64,000 bases of DNA from positions 8,683,959-8,747,958 of the forward strand of contig OX465286.1 in NCBI GenBank assembly GCA_949987705.1. Reading direction: 5' to 3'. Shown here one piece after another: positions 29,531 to 40,463 of this stretch. Source of the DNA: Thereva unica. Its lineage: Eukaryota > Arthropoda > Insecta > Diptera > Therevidae. Below the pieces are notes generated by a model, which was not told where the DNA came from, did no database searches, and saw nothing but the letters and a program-made list of their open reading frames with translations. The first letter of the stretch is position 1. Each line of letters starts with the position of its first letter. The position numbers and the translations under genes were made by a program.

Positions 29531-30136
29531 ATACGTATGGAGCAGTTTTGAAAAAAAAAAAATAAATAAAATAACGCTCCAACGGATATGCGTGTCCATT
29601 TGATAGAAGATGCCTCAGGTCAAACATTTTCAAAACAATTTTTGGACGCTGGAAATTCCAATCGATAGCCGAACATTTTATTATTTTATTTTTCGGAATC
29701 AAAAATACGAAAAAAAATGTCTCCTACTGTATATTAAAAGTCTTATCACCTCAACTGCAAAATAAACGGAACCTATATAGTGCGCACGAAAAGAATTGGG
29801 AATAAAAACACCGGCGTGGAAATGACCATTTCATACACATTAAAATTTCGTATATGGATAAAATTCAAGCGGACGTGCATTGTAATTTACTCTTCGAAAG
29901 TCTTTTACGGGCAAAAACACTCCATCGCTCACTGCCCATCGATTTTGAGATTCCCAATTGTTTTAGCGCACGCCATACTATTGGCTTATAGGTGCAGCGA
30001 GGCGCATCGGGTTCCAGCTAGTATATAATATTTCTAATTTTTTTGTCTGGATGTTCTTGTCTCTAATATTTTTAAAAAAAACCGCCACACGCCAAATTAT
30101 TATTTAAAAAATATTTACAAATTGGCGTAGCGACAT

Positions 30137-30309
30137 GGGGGGCAAACGGCTAACAAAGACCTCGGAAAGTGGTGGTACCCGATTTGCCACCTCTGCCAAA
30201 ACCCGAGAAAAGTCACTGCAGACGAACACCTAGCAGACCTGTTAGCAAGTCCTAATCCCACCTCCCCGCGGTGCCCCCCGGGGTACTTCTTCGGAAGGAG
30301 CTAACGGGA
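30137..30309 (+). ncRNA. HDV-like self-cleaving ribozyme of RTE-1 copy B (predicted)
   Basis: The best copy. P1 is a perfect 7-bp helix: GGGGGGC (30137-30143) with GCCCCCC (30273-30279). P3 ACC/GGT (30260-30262, 30270-30272) closes the loop TCCCCGC. GGGG at 30280-30283 can form P1.1. P4 is CTTC-TTCG-GAAG (30286-30297). The joint GAGCTAACGGGAGA resembles the HDV antigenomic joint GGCTAAGGGAGAG, making C30301 the catalytic candidate. P2 is TCCC (30256-30259) with GGGA (30306-30309). Cleavage would fall just before 30137, the edge of the target duplication. The fold was made by hand. Confidence 0.72.
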
Positions 30310-30420
30310 GACGGGCGAATGGCGAGCTCTCTGCGCCACAAAACAGAGCTTTAAGTCGGTTGGGCTGAGGGTTAGCAACCCGCTCCCATAAAAAACACCA
30401 TTGCTACGAATCGGCAAACA

Positions 30421-33220
30421 ATGCCTCGGAACCGGATGGACAACACGACGACGACCTTTGCTTTTCGAACAAGGACACGAATCGGATCATGGAATGTGAG
30501 AACAATGCTGGCTGAGGGACGGCTGGATGAAGTCCTCAACGAGATGAATCGATATAAAATCAAGATCATGGGACTTAGCGAGACCAGATGGCCCGATGCG
30601 GGGGAACATATCTGCCCAAATGGTGAGTCCTTTTTGTATTCTGGGAGAAACGAAACTGAAAGCCGTAGGAGTGGCGTTGGTGTAATACTCACCAAAGAAG
30701 CCAGGTCCAGCCTCATTAGCTGGTCACCAGTTTCTGAGAGGATTATTACCGTGCGCCTGCGTACCAGACTAAGAAGTACTACGGTAGTCCAATGCTATGC
30801 TCCAACTGAAGACGCTGAAGATGACATCAAAGACGAGTTCTATTTGCGGCTGAATGAGGTTTTTCGCTATATTCCAAGGGGAGACATCATTGTATTAATG
30901 GGTGACTTAAACGCACAGATCGGCCGTGACAACACCGGCCTTGAACAAACAATTGGAAATCAAGGTCTAAGCCAAGTTACCAATAACAATGGTGAGCTTT
31001 TCGTTGACTTCTGTAGCTCCCACTAACTCATGGTAGGTGGAACTTACTTTTGTCACAAGAAGATACACAAAGAGACCTGGGTATCGCCCGATGGTAGAAC
31101 GAGAAATCAGATAGATCATGTGGCCGTCAGCCGCAGATGGAGAACTATCCTTGAGGATGTCAGGAGTTTCAGGGGGGCAGACACTGGAAGCGACCACCAT
31201 TTGGTAGTAGCAACTATTCGCCTTAAAATCGCCGCAATCAGAAACGTACAACGCGATGCTATAAACCGTAGACGGTTCAACGTCGACCTTCTGCGGGAGA
31301 GCGGTAAAAAGCGGGAATTTGCTGGAAACCTACAACAAATATTAAACCAGCACAACGTTTCTGACGACACAAATATTGAAGAGCTGTGGAGTAGGACAAA
31401 GGGCGCAATATTAACGGCTGCGGAAATGAGCATCGGTTATGTCCCAAGAAACCAGCAACACTGGATCTCGGACACAACCTGGCAAAAAATAGAACGCAGA
31501 AGGGCCCTAAAAAATAACGTAAACTCTACAAGCGACCCCGAAAGACGTTACCAACTGGAACGGGAGTACTCCCAATTACACCGGGAGGTAAAGAGAAGTG
31601 TCCGGCGTGATAAAAGGCAGCAGATAAATTAGCTCGCAGAAAAAGCGGAAAACGCGGCAAACACAGGCAACAGTAAGGTGCTGTACCAAATTACTAAACA
31701 GCTCTCGGGAAAGCACTCTACTAAAAAGCATGCCGTTAAGAGTGCGGATGGAAGGCTGCTGTGCAGCGACGAGGAGCAGCTCCAAAGATGGAGAGATTAC
31801 TTCTTCGCCGCCCTGAATGGTTCATTTACACAGGAACCTCAGGAAACCAGCAACAATGCACAGCCTATAAGAATCACCACCCGAGCCCCATCCAAGACGG
31901 AAATAGTAACCGCAATTCATGCGATGGCCAATGGTAAAGCAGCTGGGAAAGATGGCATCCCGCCAGAATTGTTGAAAGCCGACTCAAGCCTCATAGCAGA
32001 TGCGCTTCAGCCAATCCTAGAAATAGCATGGAACACCTGCACCTTTCCGGAGGAAGGGCCGCTCATGTATTGATCATATCAACACCTTACGAATAATAGT
32101 GGAGCAGTCTACTGAATTCCGATCCCCCCTTTACCTTGCTTTCGTAGACTATGAGAAAGCGTTCGACTCGGTTAATAGGAGCTTCATTTGGCAGGCACTA
32201 CGGCGACGTGGACTGCCTGATAAAATAATAGAATTGATAAAAGCCCTATATAACAATTCCAAATGCAGAGTTCTCCATAATGGAAAATTATCCGACAGCT
32301 TCGAGGTGAGCTCAGGAGTACGACAAGGATGCCTACTTTCGCCTTTACTATTTCTTATAGTAATAAATGACATCCTTGTCGGCGCTCTAGATAATAGAAC
32401 AGGCGGCATACAATGGGGTTTGTTAGACCGCCTTAAGGATCTCGACTACGCCGATGATATCTGTTTGCTGGCCCACAGACACCAGGACCTCAAAAACATG
32501 CTCAACAATTTGGCAACAGAAAGTAGTCCAGCAGGCTTAAGGCTAAATCCAACTAAAACTAAAGAAATGAGGATAAATGCAAACACCATTGAACGGACTG
32601 CGCTGAATAACCGTGACGTGGAACTGGTCGATAAATTCTGCTACCTCGGTAGTATTATTACCGAAAATGGCGGTGCAGAAGAAGATGTCAGTTCCAGAAT
32701 AAATAAAGCAAGAGGCGCATATGCATGCCTGTTCCGCATATGGAGATCAACGGAGATCTCATCTAACACCAAATTGCGGCTGTTCAACTCCAACGTGAAG
32801 GCAGTACTTTTGTACGGTTGCGAAACATGGAAAGTCACCCAATTCATCACAGGGCGCCTACAAGTCTTCGTCAACAGATGCCTGCGTCGTATCCTAAAAA
32901 TCCGCTGGCAGGATAGAATTTCAAACGAAGAACTATGGCGCCGTGCCGGCCAAGAAAGGATAGACGACCAAATCAGACGAAGGAAATGGAATTGGGTTGG
33001 ACACACCTTGCGACGCGAAAACGAAAATCTAGCCAAGCAGGCCCTCGACTGGAATCAGCAAGGATCCCGTCGAGTCGGAAGACCTAGGACAACATGGAGG
33101 AGAACCCTACTAGCAGAAGCCGCAACAACTGGGAGATCCTGGTCGGAGCTGAGAGCTGTCGCGCAAAACAGAGTCCGCTGGAGGGCAACTGTTTCCGCCC
33201 TATGTCCCATGAGGGATTAA
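30421..33220 (+). pseudogene. RTE-1 copy B endonuclease/reverse transcriptase, inactivated
   Basis: Same protein as RTE-1 copy A, starting with ATG at 30421. Three breaks are visible: a stop in place of Gln near 31024 (after FVDFCSSH), a stop near 31630 (after KRQQIN), and a 176-bp loss at 32053/32054 relative to copy A. The loss has AGG at both sides of the missing block. It shifts the frame and removes the segment between TFPED and FRKGRS in copy A. Downstream, the D-box (FVDYEKAFDSVNR) and DYADD remain. The endonuclease residues are intact. Confidence 0.9.
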
Positions 33221-33256
33221 AGGAGCACAATGATGATGATGATGATGTAGCGACAT

Positions 33257-34128
33257 AGCTGCCATTTATGTTTATGGTAACAGATTCGTGTATATTCCTT
33301 TACACTCTTATTCGTCAATTCGCACTGCTGAAAAGTCAACCTTAATTTAAAAAAAAATACAAGCACTTTCCATTTAGGATTTGTATATATGTAAATTACT
33401 ACGCAATCGATTTCCTTTGGCCGATTATAGTATTGTAATCAATTTTCAAAAGAATGTGCTAGGCCAAAAACGAACTCAGTGTTTAAATGCGCTTCCTTGT
33501 GTAATTTTTGTGCTTCATTCAGAGTATATTCGTCTTAAGTTGCCCCTCAGAAACACTATTAATAAAATAAGCACTTATCACTTGGCAACCAACTCCAGTA
33601 TCGCGCGCGATTAGGTGCGCGATAATTTAACCTAATTATGTTTTTTCTTTAAGGAAGGCAATTATTTGCAGCACAATTCTGCAATTTATAATATACATAC
33701 TACATAATTATTTTTCTCTATGTAATTTAATTCCTGTCGCCACATAATAAGCAGCAGGCCGAGTTGTGCTCCTAATGAATGCCATATCTAGATATCTGGT
33801 GCGAACAACAACAACAACCACAACTGTTGGCCAGAAGGAAACGATTAATATCATTGCAGTTGCAGTTGCGCCAGTAATTATTAAATGGCAGCAACAAAAA
33901 AGCGACACATATCCAGCAGCACAACAGCAACGGCGACACAAAAAAAAATCTGGATTACCACCTCTATGGAAAACACTATTATATAATAAAGAGATTAGTG
34001 TGATTTTAAAAGATTTTAAGAAAGGCAAAAGATGGAAGAAGTAATTTTTTCGCCCAACTGTCGCAATTGTTAAAATATTAACCAGCTAGTAATACCAGCA
34101 GTAGATATAGTGGAAGGTCTGTCTGATA
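33257..34128. other. Stretch without a recognised gene
   Basis: It contains a short CAA-type run (33808-33830). Opposite-strand frames at 33708-34028 and 33766-34044 overlap and show no motif. Confidence 0.35.
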
Positions 34129-34130
34129 TA

Positions 34131-35026
34131 CAGGGTGTCCCAAACCACCCGTACCACCCAAATATCTCTGAAATTTGGGATTGAAATAGAAAAACAAAAA
34201 ACACGTGTTCAATATTTTTTGAAACTCTATCCGACCATACAAAAATGGACCCCCCAAACAACCCCCTCTTTGGGGGGTGGGGGGCAACTTTGGAAATTTA
34301 AATGGGACCCCCCATTTTTTGGCAGATTCGGAATCTTCATAAAAAAATATGAAGATTTTGTCCCAAGCATTTTTTACGATTCGCCATAGATGGCGCTGTA
34401 ATCGGAGGAAAACATTTTTTATGACTTATTTATTTCCGCCGATTACAGCGCCATCTAAGGCGAATCACAAAAAATGATAAGAATAAAATCTTCATATTTT
34501 TTCATGAAGAATCTAAATCTGTAATAAAAAATAGGGGTTTTTATTTTGTTTTCAATTCTGCATCCCTTCCCCTCCAAAAACTTGGGGGTAGAGAGCCATT
34601 TTGATTATTAACTTGAAAACCCCTAATTTTTATTGCAGATTTAGATTCTTCATGAAAAAATATGAAGATTTTATTCTTATCATTTTTTGTGATTCGCCTT
34701 AGATGGCGCTGTAATCGGCGGAAATAAATAAGTCATAAAAAATGTTTTCCTCCGATTACAGCGCCATCTATGGCGAATCGTAAAAAATGCTTGGGACAAA
34801 ATCTTCATATTTTTTTATGAAGATTCCGAATCTGCCAAAAAATGGGGGGTCCCATTTAAATTTCCAAAGTTGCCCCCCACCCCCCAAAGAGGGGGTTGTT
34901 CGGGGGGTCCATTTTTGTATGGTCGGATAGAGTTTCAAAAAATATTGAACACGTGTTTTTTGTTTTTCTATTTCAATCCCAAATTTCAGAGATATTTGGG
35001 TGGTACGGGTGGTTTGGGACACCCTG
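34131..35026. mobile_element. Long foldback element F1
   Basis: An 896-bp near-perfect inverted repeat. Ends CAGGGTGTCCCAAACCACCC and its inverse are flanked by TA on both sides. The two arms (about 34131-34550 and 34615-35026) are almost identical in reverse, so each arm gives the same 84-residue frame on opposite strands. Each arm has its own inner hairpin (GATGGCGCTGTAATCGG against its inverse at 34389-34455, and again near 34700-34770). TA flanks and CAGGG ends suggest a Tc1/mariner-type non-autonomous element. Confidence 0.85.
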
Positions 35027-35087
35027 TATATAGTACGCTTTCAGAAAAGTCAGGGGGCCAACGACCGATACCTACAGTACCTACAGA

Positions 35088-35190
35088 GCCGGCGATTGGG
35101 TTTTTTGCGCCCGGTGCACTATGTCATATTGCGCCCCATAAGCTGTTCTTTTTGAACGCATTGAAAGACAATGGAAAAGACACAAACACT
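35088..35190. mobile_element. Fragment related to the 23.7 kb hAT-like element
   Basis: GCCGGCGATTGGGTTTTTTG then GCGCCCGGTGCACTATG match, inverted, the right end of the element at 23695-24260 (CATACTGCACCGGGCGCAAA then GCCGGC). Only one end is recognised here. Confidence 0.55.
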
Positions 35191-35403
35191 CACTGAATGT
35201 GAACATAAAAAAAGATTACATAGACAGGAGTTTCACATGGGTCAATATCCAACAAACAAAAATCTCCTGGAAACGTTGTTTGCGGAGACGAGAGTAGGCG
35301 AGAACGATGGGGCGAGCATATTTTTTGACAGCTGTGTAGTTGCTTTTTGTCTCCTGAGTCTTTTGTAAGGAAAAGAAAAGAAAAGGTTTTTTTTTTATAT
35401 GAA

Positions 35404-36480
35404 AAAACCAAGCTTAGGAGTAACCCTTTATACTACCAGTCCGTCATGTCGTTCAGTTCATGGTGCAATGTCTAGTAGTAAGCTTGGTTTGAAGAATAGA
35501 GGAGAATAGGAAAGGTTAGAGGGGGTCTGGAGGGTGTAGAAGAAAATAACGATGAACCTCACGTTTGAACTCTAAGATGTTGTACGAGTTCGGAAATACT
35601 GACTGCGGGAGATTATTCCACAGTCGAGTTGTTCTATTCATAAACGAACTTCTAGAACATGTTGTGCGTGAACAGGGGGGCTGTAGGGTATGGGGGTAAG
35701 CCTAGCGGGCTAGTCTTGTTGCGGGAAAAGTATTGCCGTGCAGATAGGAGGTCCTGAATCTCAGTGGAACAGTCGCCATGGTAATAGCGATAAAGTATGG
35801 AGAGGGCTGCTACATTCCTACGGTGGCTTAAGGTGTCTAAGGGGCCATCACCAATGAGTTTGAGGGCGCGATTTTGCACCTTGTCGAGACAAGCCAAGGT
35901 GGTTTTTGGGGCGCCTGCCCAGATATACGAACTGTATTCAAGGCGCGGCCGAATGTAGAATTTGTATATTGTAGCCAATGCAGCTGGCTGGAGGACGAAC
36001 TTGCATCTCTTGAGAAATCCAAGACATTGGGAGGCTTGTTTGGCGATTTGGAATATGTGATCATTCCATCGCAGATTCTCCGTTAAAGTTACCCCTAGGA
36101 TGTTGACAGTTGAGAGTCAGCCGTTAGATTCTATTTATCCACTGAGATAGGAGCAAGGTCGGTACAATTTTTGTTGGAGATCAGGCAGTACTTCGTTTTC
36201 GTGGCACTGAATTCGACGCGGTTCATTTCGCCCCAATGAAGAATCGATTCGATATCCCGGTTGATCGAAGTGGACATCAGTTGACGGTAGTAAAGACAAG
36301 GTCTGGCACGTGCTTGTCTTATATTGTCGAAGTAGTAAGAGAAATGCAAAGTACCGTCATCAGCGAAGCGCAGTGAAGTGGGTTGGAGGGGATTAAGAGC
36401 AGATCATTAATGAAGATTAGAAAAAGTGCGGGTGAGAGAATTGACCCCTGGGGAACTCCGGCCGAATTGCAGAAAAAACG
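35404..36480 (-). pseudogene. J1 retrotransposon remnant, minus strand
   Basis: The minus strand carries the J1 reverse transcriptase from GVPQGSILSPALFLIFINDL (about 36480) through the region where FADD is found in the copy at 44.8 kb (here altered to ASLMT), NRVEFSATKTKYCLIS, IYKFYIRPRLEYSSYIWAG and HRRNVAALSILYRYYHGDCS. The 3' end is near 35410 (AAGCTTAGGAGTAACCCTTT, inverted). Frameshifts separate the pieces. A mariner remnant abuts its 5' side at 36481. Confidence 0.78.
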
Positions 36481-36755
36481 GCCCCGAATTGCCCATCCAC
36501 AGTATTCTCCAGATTTAACTCCGTGCGACTTCTTTTTGTATCCAAACTTAAAAAAAGCCACTCGCTGGGCAGAAATTTTTGGTCGAATTCGAAGGACTAC
36601 TTTGCAGACCTACAGAAAACGTATTTAAAGAAGTTGCAGTAACGCTGGGTCAAGGGCATGGAGCTAAAAGGGGGTTGAGAAATAAATCGTCAGTTTTCCA
36701 AAATTTTCGTTTTTCTTTGTGAACTAAGTACTTATCGGATCGCCCTCGTATTTAG
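36481..36755 (+). pseudogene. mariner transposase C-terminal fragment
   Basis: The reading HPQYSPDLTPCDFFLYPNLK is the well-known mariner transposase end ('YSPDLAPCDFFLFP'), including the last catalytic Asp of the D,D34D triad. The frame then runs to a stop near 36626. A probable right terminal repeat ends at about 36752 with ACTTATCGGATCGCCCTCGT. The rest of the transposase is missing, replaced by J1 sequence to the left. Confidence 0.75.
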
Positions 36756-37669
36756 AGAATCGTGAGGTCACCTGCAGTCCACGGCCTATCAGGCGAATGC
36801 CTCAAGTCTTCATCCCTCTGATGAATGTATGGCGTTCTTTGGGACGTACTTCCCGATCTCGCCTGTATATGCAATAGGGGTCATGATATTACGCCAAAGT
36901 CTGGAAAAAAAAACTCAAATATTGTCTGGAAAACCTGGAAAGGTCAGGGAAATTTGGTCTTAAGAAAAAGTGACCACCCCGCAGAAAATGATCACCAGAA
37001 GCAGTAGCTAGTACTAAGTTTACGTCTCACATTGTCATCGAATGATGACTTGACGTTACTAATAATCCAGGAATTTTTTATTTTTATTTTTTTTTTTTTT
37101 TTGCTTTAATGTATTCGAAATGAAATGATTCATTTGTTTAATATCTGCACGTTCAACAGGCGACTTGTTAATTTTAATTAACAGGTAATAAGCTTATATA
37201 AATCGATGATGAAAAATTGTGATAATGATGCATTTCGAAGATTTTATCAGAAAAATACACCTGTTTAAACTTTTGAAACATTTTTCGCCATATGTTTTTT
37301 TGTTTATGTAAATCTGTTTTGCCACAACAATGGCGCGCCCGTGTGGTCATTCATTAATTTTTAATATTCACAAGTTTTCACTTAAATATGTTGATTAAAT
37401 TTTTATATAAAGAAATCAAATGTTTACAAATTACTTGCCACTTGCCCATTTTCGAAATGCGATAATTCCAGGTGGAAATATATACATGTTTATGTTTTTC
37501 TGAATTACCTGTGCCACGCCTAATTTTCATTGCGTAAACATTTTCTTTTTTGTTTTTTTTTTTGTTAATGTTTCGCAAAAGCACAAAAAGAAAACGTGTG
37601 TGTGTGTGTTACATCGAGAAAGATTTTGTTTGTTGCTGCTTTTAAAGGAACGCGATTTTTATTAAGTTA
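36756..37669. other. Stretch without a recognised gene
   Basis: 36773-36840 resembles the J1-flanking sequence near 45845-45905. The rest is AT-rich with a TG microsatellite at about 37597-37608 and long T-runs. No gene was recognised. Confidence 0.35.
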
Positions 37670-37720
37670 CTAGCTAAAACCCGTGTGCGTTGCAACGCCT
37701 TTTAATAAAAACTATACTAT
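37670..37720 (-). mobile_element. Helitron-like 3' terminus (H2 type)
   Basis: On the minus strand the sequence runs GGCGTTGCAACGC (a perfect hairpin), then ACACGGGTTTTAGCTAG before T. This is the Helitron 3' pattern: hairpin, then CTAG, then T. The same terminus, altered, is at 47561-47600. How far the element extends to the right is unclear. Confidence 0.5.
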
Positions 37721-38404
37721 TTTGAGTACATAAAAAAATTAGTTACCTATAAAAAAAATTAGTTACCTACAACTTTTTGGAGGTTGAGCATCACCTATCG
37801 GAAATATTTGGTACTACGTGCACAACAGACACTTGGCCAATCATATTCAGAATACGTCTTATGCTCGTAGATTTTGCCGTTCCCAAGTAATTGGCACCCT
37901 GTGCAGAACTTGCTCCTTGGCGAGCTCAACATTTTTTTTTTTTCAAAAGAGCTCTAAAAAAGGTCATTTAGTTTAGCAAAATTGCCGCCCATTGTGCAGC
38001 CCAAAAATGCACAATACGGCGCCCCTAAAAAATCGACTAAATACATTTCGGCTTGAGACAAACATTGGCAACATTATAAGACCGACACTACTGATTTGAT
38101 CCTGAAAAGGGCCGTTGCTGTTTCCCACAGCAATTCACTGTAACACTTGTTTACATATGTATAAACGATGATCGGTCAGCGCCGGCCCTAGGGTAGAACG
38201 AGTAGAGCGGTCGCTCTAGGCGCCAAAATTAATGCAAAAAAGATCTCGAGCAAATTTTGATGGCGCCTTTTGAGCACACTTGCGTTGTTTGAAGCCAGCC
38301 AAGTTTATGTACTCATCAATATGACTCGAACAAGACACAAGCAAGTAGCGTTGACTCCAAGACTTAGGCTATATCCTGCTCGAGGTCCATTCCAGGAGCA
38401 GACT
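37721..38404. other. Stretch without a recognised gene
   Basis: Near 38188 the word CAGCGCCGGCCCTAGGG resembles a hAT-type terminus. No partner end or target duplication was found. Nothing else was recognised. Confidence 0.3.
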
Positions 38405-39620
38405 AAATACGGCGAATCTAAAGAGAATAAACTCGCCGCAATCCCAATGTGTAATCAATCGTTCTGAATTTATAATTGGTACAGCATGAATGTACTACTA
38501 ACAATGGACTCCAGATACCAGGCGAGAAAAAGAAGAGCTCTGCCATGGACGAAATTGCTTTCTCGCGCAGTACGAGGGATTAATATAGAGAAAACCTTAA
38601 AAAATAAACTTTTAAAGATGGAACACTTCTCAACGCTCCAAACATTTCTGGGGCTTCCATAGCCCCTAACAGGACGACCTACAAAAGGCAGTTGGATATT
38701 TTTGAACCCACACGTCAAGGTTTTGAATGTGGCGCTAGAGAAGGAGAGTGTTCGGAATCGGAGCAGTCTGTGCCCGCAAACCACGCCGCAGTACGCTGAG
38801 ATCACTCTTTCATTGGAAAAAGATCTACTTAGAAGCTATCTGTGGAAGTACGGGCACATAATCGCTTTGAGAAGACCTGAAAACGTCTTACGCAATATCT
38901 AAAAGCTGGCTACTCTCGTGTAGAGGCTAGGGTCTGCGTGGCCTATGAAGGAAGAAAGAAATACCGATTTTCTTAATAAAAAGAGGATTAGATCCGCTGG
39001 ATCTTCTCCCCAGGCCACAACATCCGGCGAAAAGGGTGAAGGCTTCGGCCATACGGTTTGAAACGCCTTCAAAAAAGTCGCACGCACCGATAAAAAGCCG
39101 ACCTTCTGTCAAATGGTAGAAAGTGCCAGAACGGGCATGCTTGCGACTGACTATCCGGAGACTCTCCTGACCACGAAACAACTAGTTGCTGCCCAAGGGA
39201 GCTTTCTGGAAGCAACGGTCCAGTTGGCTCAGGATTCAGAACGTCACAGGTCCCTATATGATGGACCACCTTAAGCCCAGGGGTGGTAGCACGAAAGTTG
39301 CTTCAATCGACCTCTTCGTACAAAAATTCAAGTGTTACAAAAATTTTTGTATGAAGAGGTCGATTGAAACAACTTACGTGCTACCACCCCAGGAAAGAGC
39401 AAGACTCTCTCGCAGTACTTCCCGACGGCAACAGAATACCTACCCCACCGATAAATGATGGAAAAAGTGACTCTAAAACCACCATCGAAATCCTTAGGGG
39501 CAGCACAAAAAGGCTTGAAAAAGGGGAAATAAATCTTTCGACTATGGGTTCAAGTTTTCGGTCTAATCGGGAGACTGTTGACCTATATTCTTATTTTATT
39601 AACAACGGAACTTTTCTCTA
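38405..39620 (+). pseudogene. Retrotransposon ORF1-like segment, copy 2
   Basis: Similar along its length to 12290-13640. The reading near 39090-39260 gives KPTFCQMVESARTGMLAT, DYPETLLTTKQLV and VQLAQDSERH, against KPTFCQIAESVSIGVLAT and PEILLITKHLV in copy 1. No recognised catalytic or zinc-binding motif. Probably ORF1 of an R1/LOA-type element, by association only. A 111-bp hairpin insertion (39280-39390) interrupts it, and frameshifts are frequent. Confidence 0.5.
39280..39390. repeat. 111-bp hairpin insertion
   Basis: GGGGTGGTAGCACGAAAGTT at the left is mirrored by AACTTACGTGCTACCACCCC at the right. The arms extend inward through TCGACCTCTTCGTACAAAAA, leaving a loop of about 15 bases. 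It reads as a tiny foldback element. It is absent at the corresponding place in the 12-13 kb copy. Confidence 0.75.
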
Positions 39621-40070
39621 ACGCCCCATTTGATATCCATTTCGTGTGGGTTGTAAAGAAAAAGGTAATCCGCCATTTTGTATTGGTCGCCATTTTGAAT
39701 TTTGAATGAATGAAGCGTCATAGCTAATTGTATTCTACTTGTCATACCCTTTCATTTAATACCACCCATGTCCGGGGTCGGGGAGGGTAATTGCGAAACT
39801 CGGCTGCCATCTTGAAACCGCTATCTTGATTTTTTTTTTATAAAATGGTCAGATTGCATTGTCACGCGAACTATACATACATATGTGCAAAATTTCAAGT
39901 TGATCAAGTTATATGGAAGTGGGTCATAGTCGAGTTGCAAGATTTGTCTACATACACATGCATACATACAGATGGAGCTAATATTAGGGGAAAACAAATA
40001 TCCTAAAACATGCTCGCAAAAATACTGAATCTTCCAGTGAGTGTCCCATCCCAATCGGATTAGGTGTTTA
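39621..40070. other. Stretch without a recognised gene
   Basis: It contains ordinary AT-rich DNA and an ACATACA-type run near 39950-39970. A clause-like repeat (GCCATTTTG) suggests old element debris. No gene was recognised. Confidence 0.3.
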
Positions 40071-40463
40071 GGCTGGATTTACACGACCGGACACCGAACA
40101 GACACCGAACAGACAAAACTTAGCTGTCATCGTTAATTCCCTTTTGAAGTCCGATGGAAAGTCCTATGAGCGTTTTCACGGGCGAAACTCCAACGAACGA
40201 ACCAACGAACGAACTAGTGAAAGCAATTTGCTTTTTGTTGTTGCTTTTTGACATTTGCCTTGGAAGTTTTCTTTTCTTCTCTTCCTGCCAACAACAACAA
40301 CGCAGGAACTGTCAAAATGTTCGTTCCGCTGTCCGCTGAAAATGTCCATTAATATTGTCCGCCCTCCCCATCGTTCTCTCTCACCCTCTTCCACATAAAC
40401 CCAGTTCGTTCGTTCCTTTTGTCTGTTCGGTGTCTGTTCAGTGTCCGGTCATGTAAACCGGCC
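40071..40463. mobile_element. TIR MITE
   Basis: Terminal inverted repeats of about 45 bp: left GGCTGGATTTACACGACCGG then ACACCGAACAGACACCGAAC; right the inverse with small changes (GTCCGGTCATGTAAACCGGC). The arms themselves contain two direct ACACCGAACAG words. About 390 bp, non-coding. Confidence 0.75.

Larger units (their letters stand above)
26935..30021 (+). mobile_element. Probable non-autonomous Helitron H1, carrying nested elements
   Basis: It begins TCTTACTAATATTATAAACG after an A and ends in CCAGCTAG before a T, as Helitrons do (A|TC...CTAG|T). A short hairpin GGTGC...GCATC lies about 10 bp before the CTAG. The same 5' end occurs inverted at 50578 and the same 3' end at 51037. Neither Rep nor helicase was seen. 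Nested inside are a TIR MITE (27209-27542), a foldback MITE (28102-28313) and a hAT-like element (28837-29530). Treating both ends as one element is inference. Confidence 0.5.
30137..33246 (+). mobile_element. RTE-1 copy B, full-length ends, broken protein
   Basis: Flanked by the perfect 10-bp target duplication GTAGCGACAT (30127-30136 and 33247-33256). It starts exactly with GGGGGGC and ends in a GATGAT microsatellite (33228-33246). It is closely similar to copy A along its length. It lacks a block equivalent to 19731-19906 of copy A. Confidence 0.92.

Noticed and set aside
34089..34100. Helitron end (CCAGCTAGT) near the F1 element
   Set aside because: The word is short and the preceding sequence does not match the H1 3' end.
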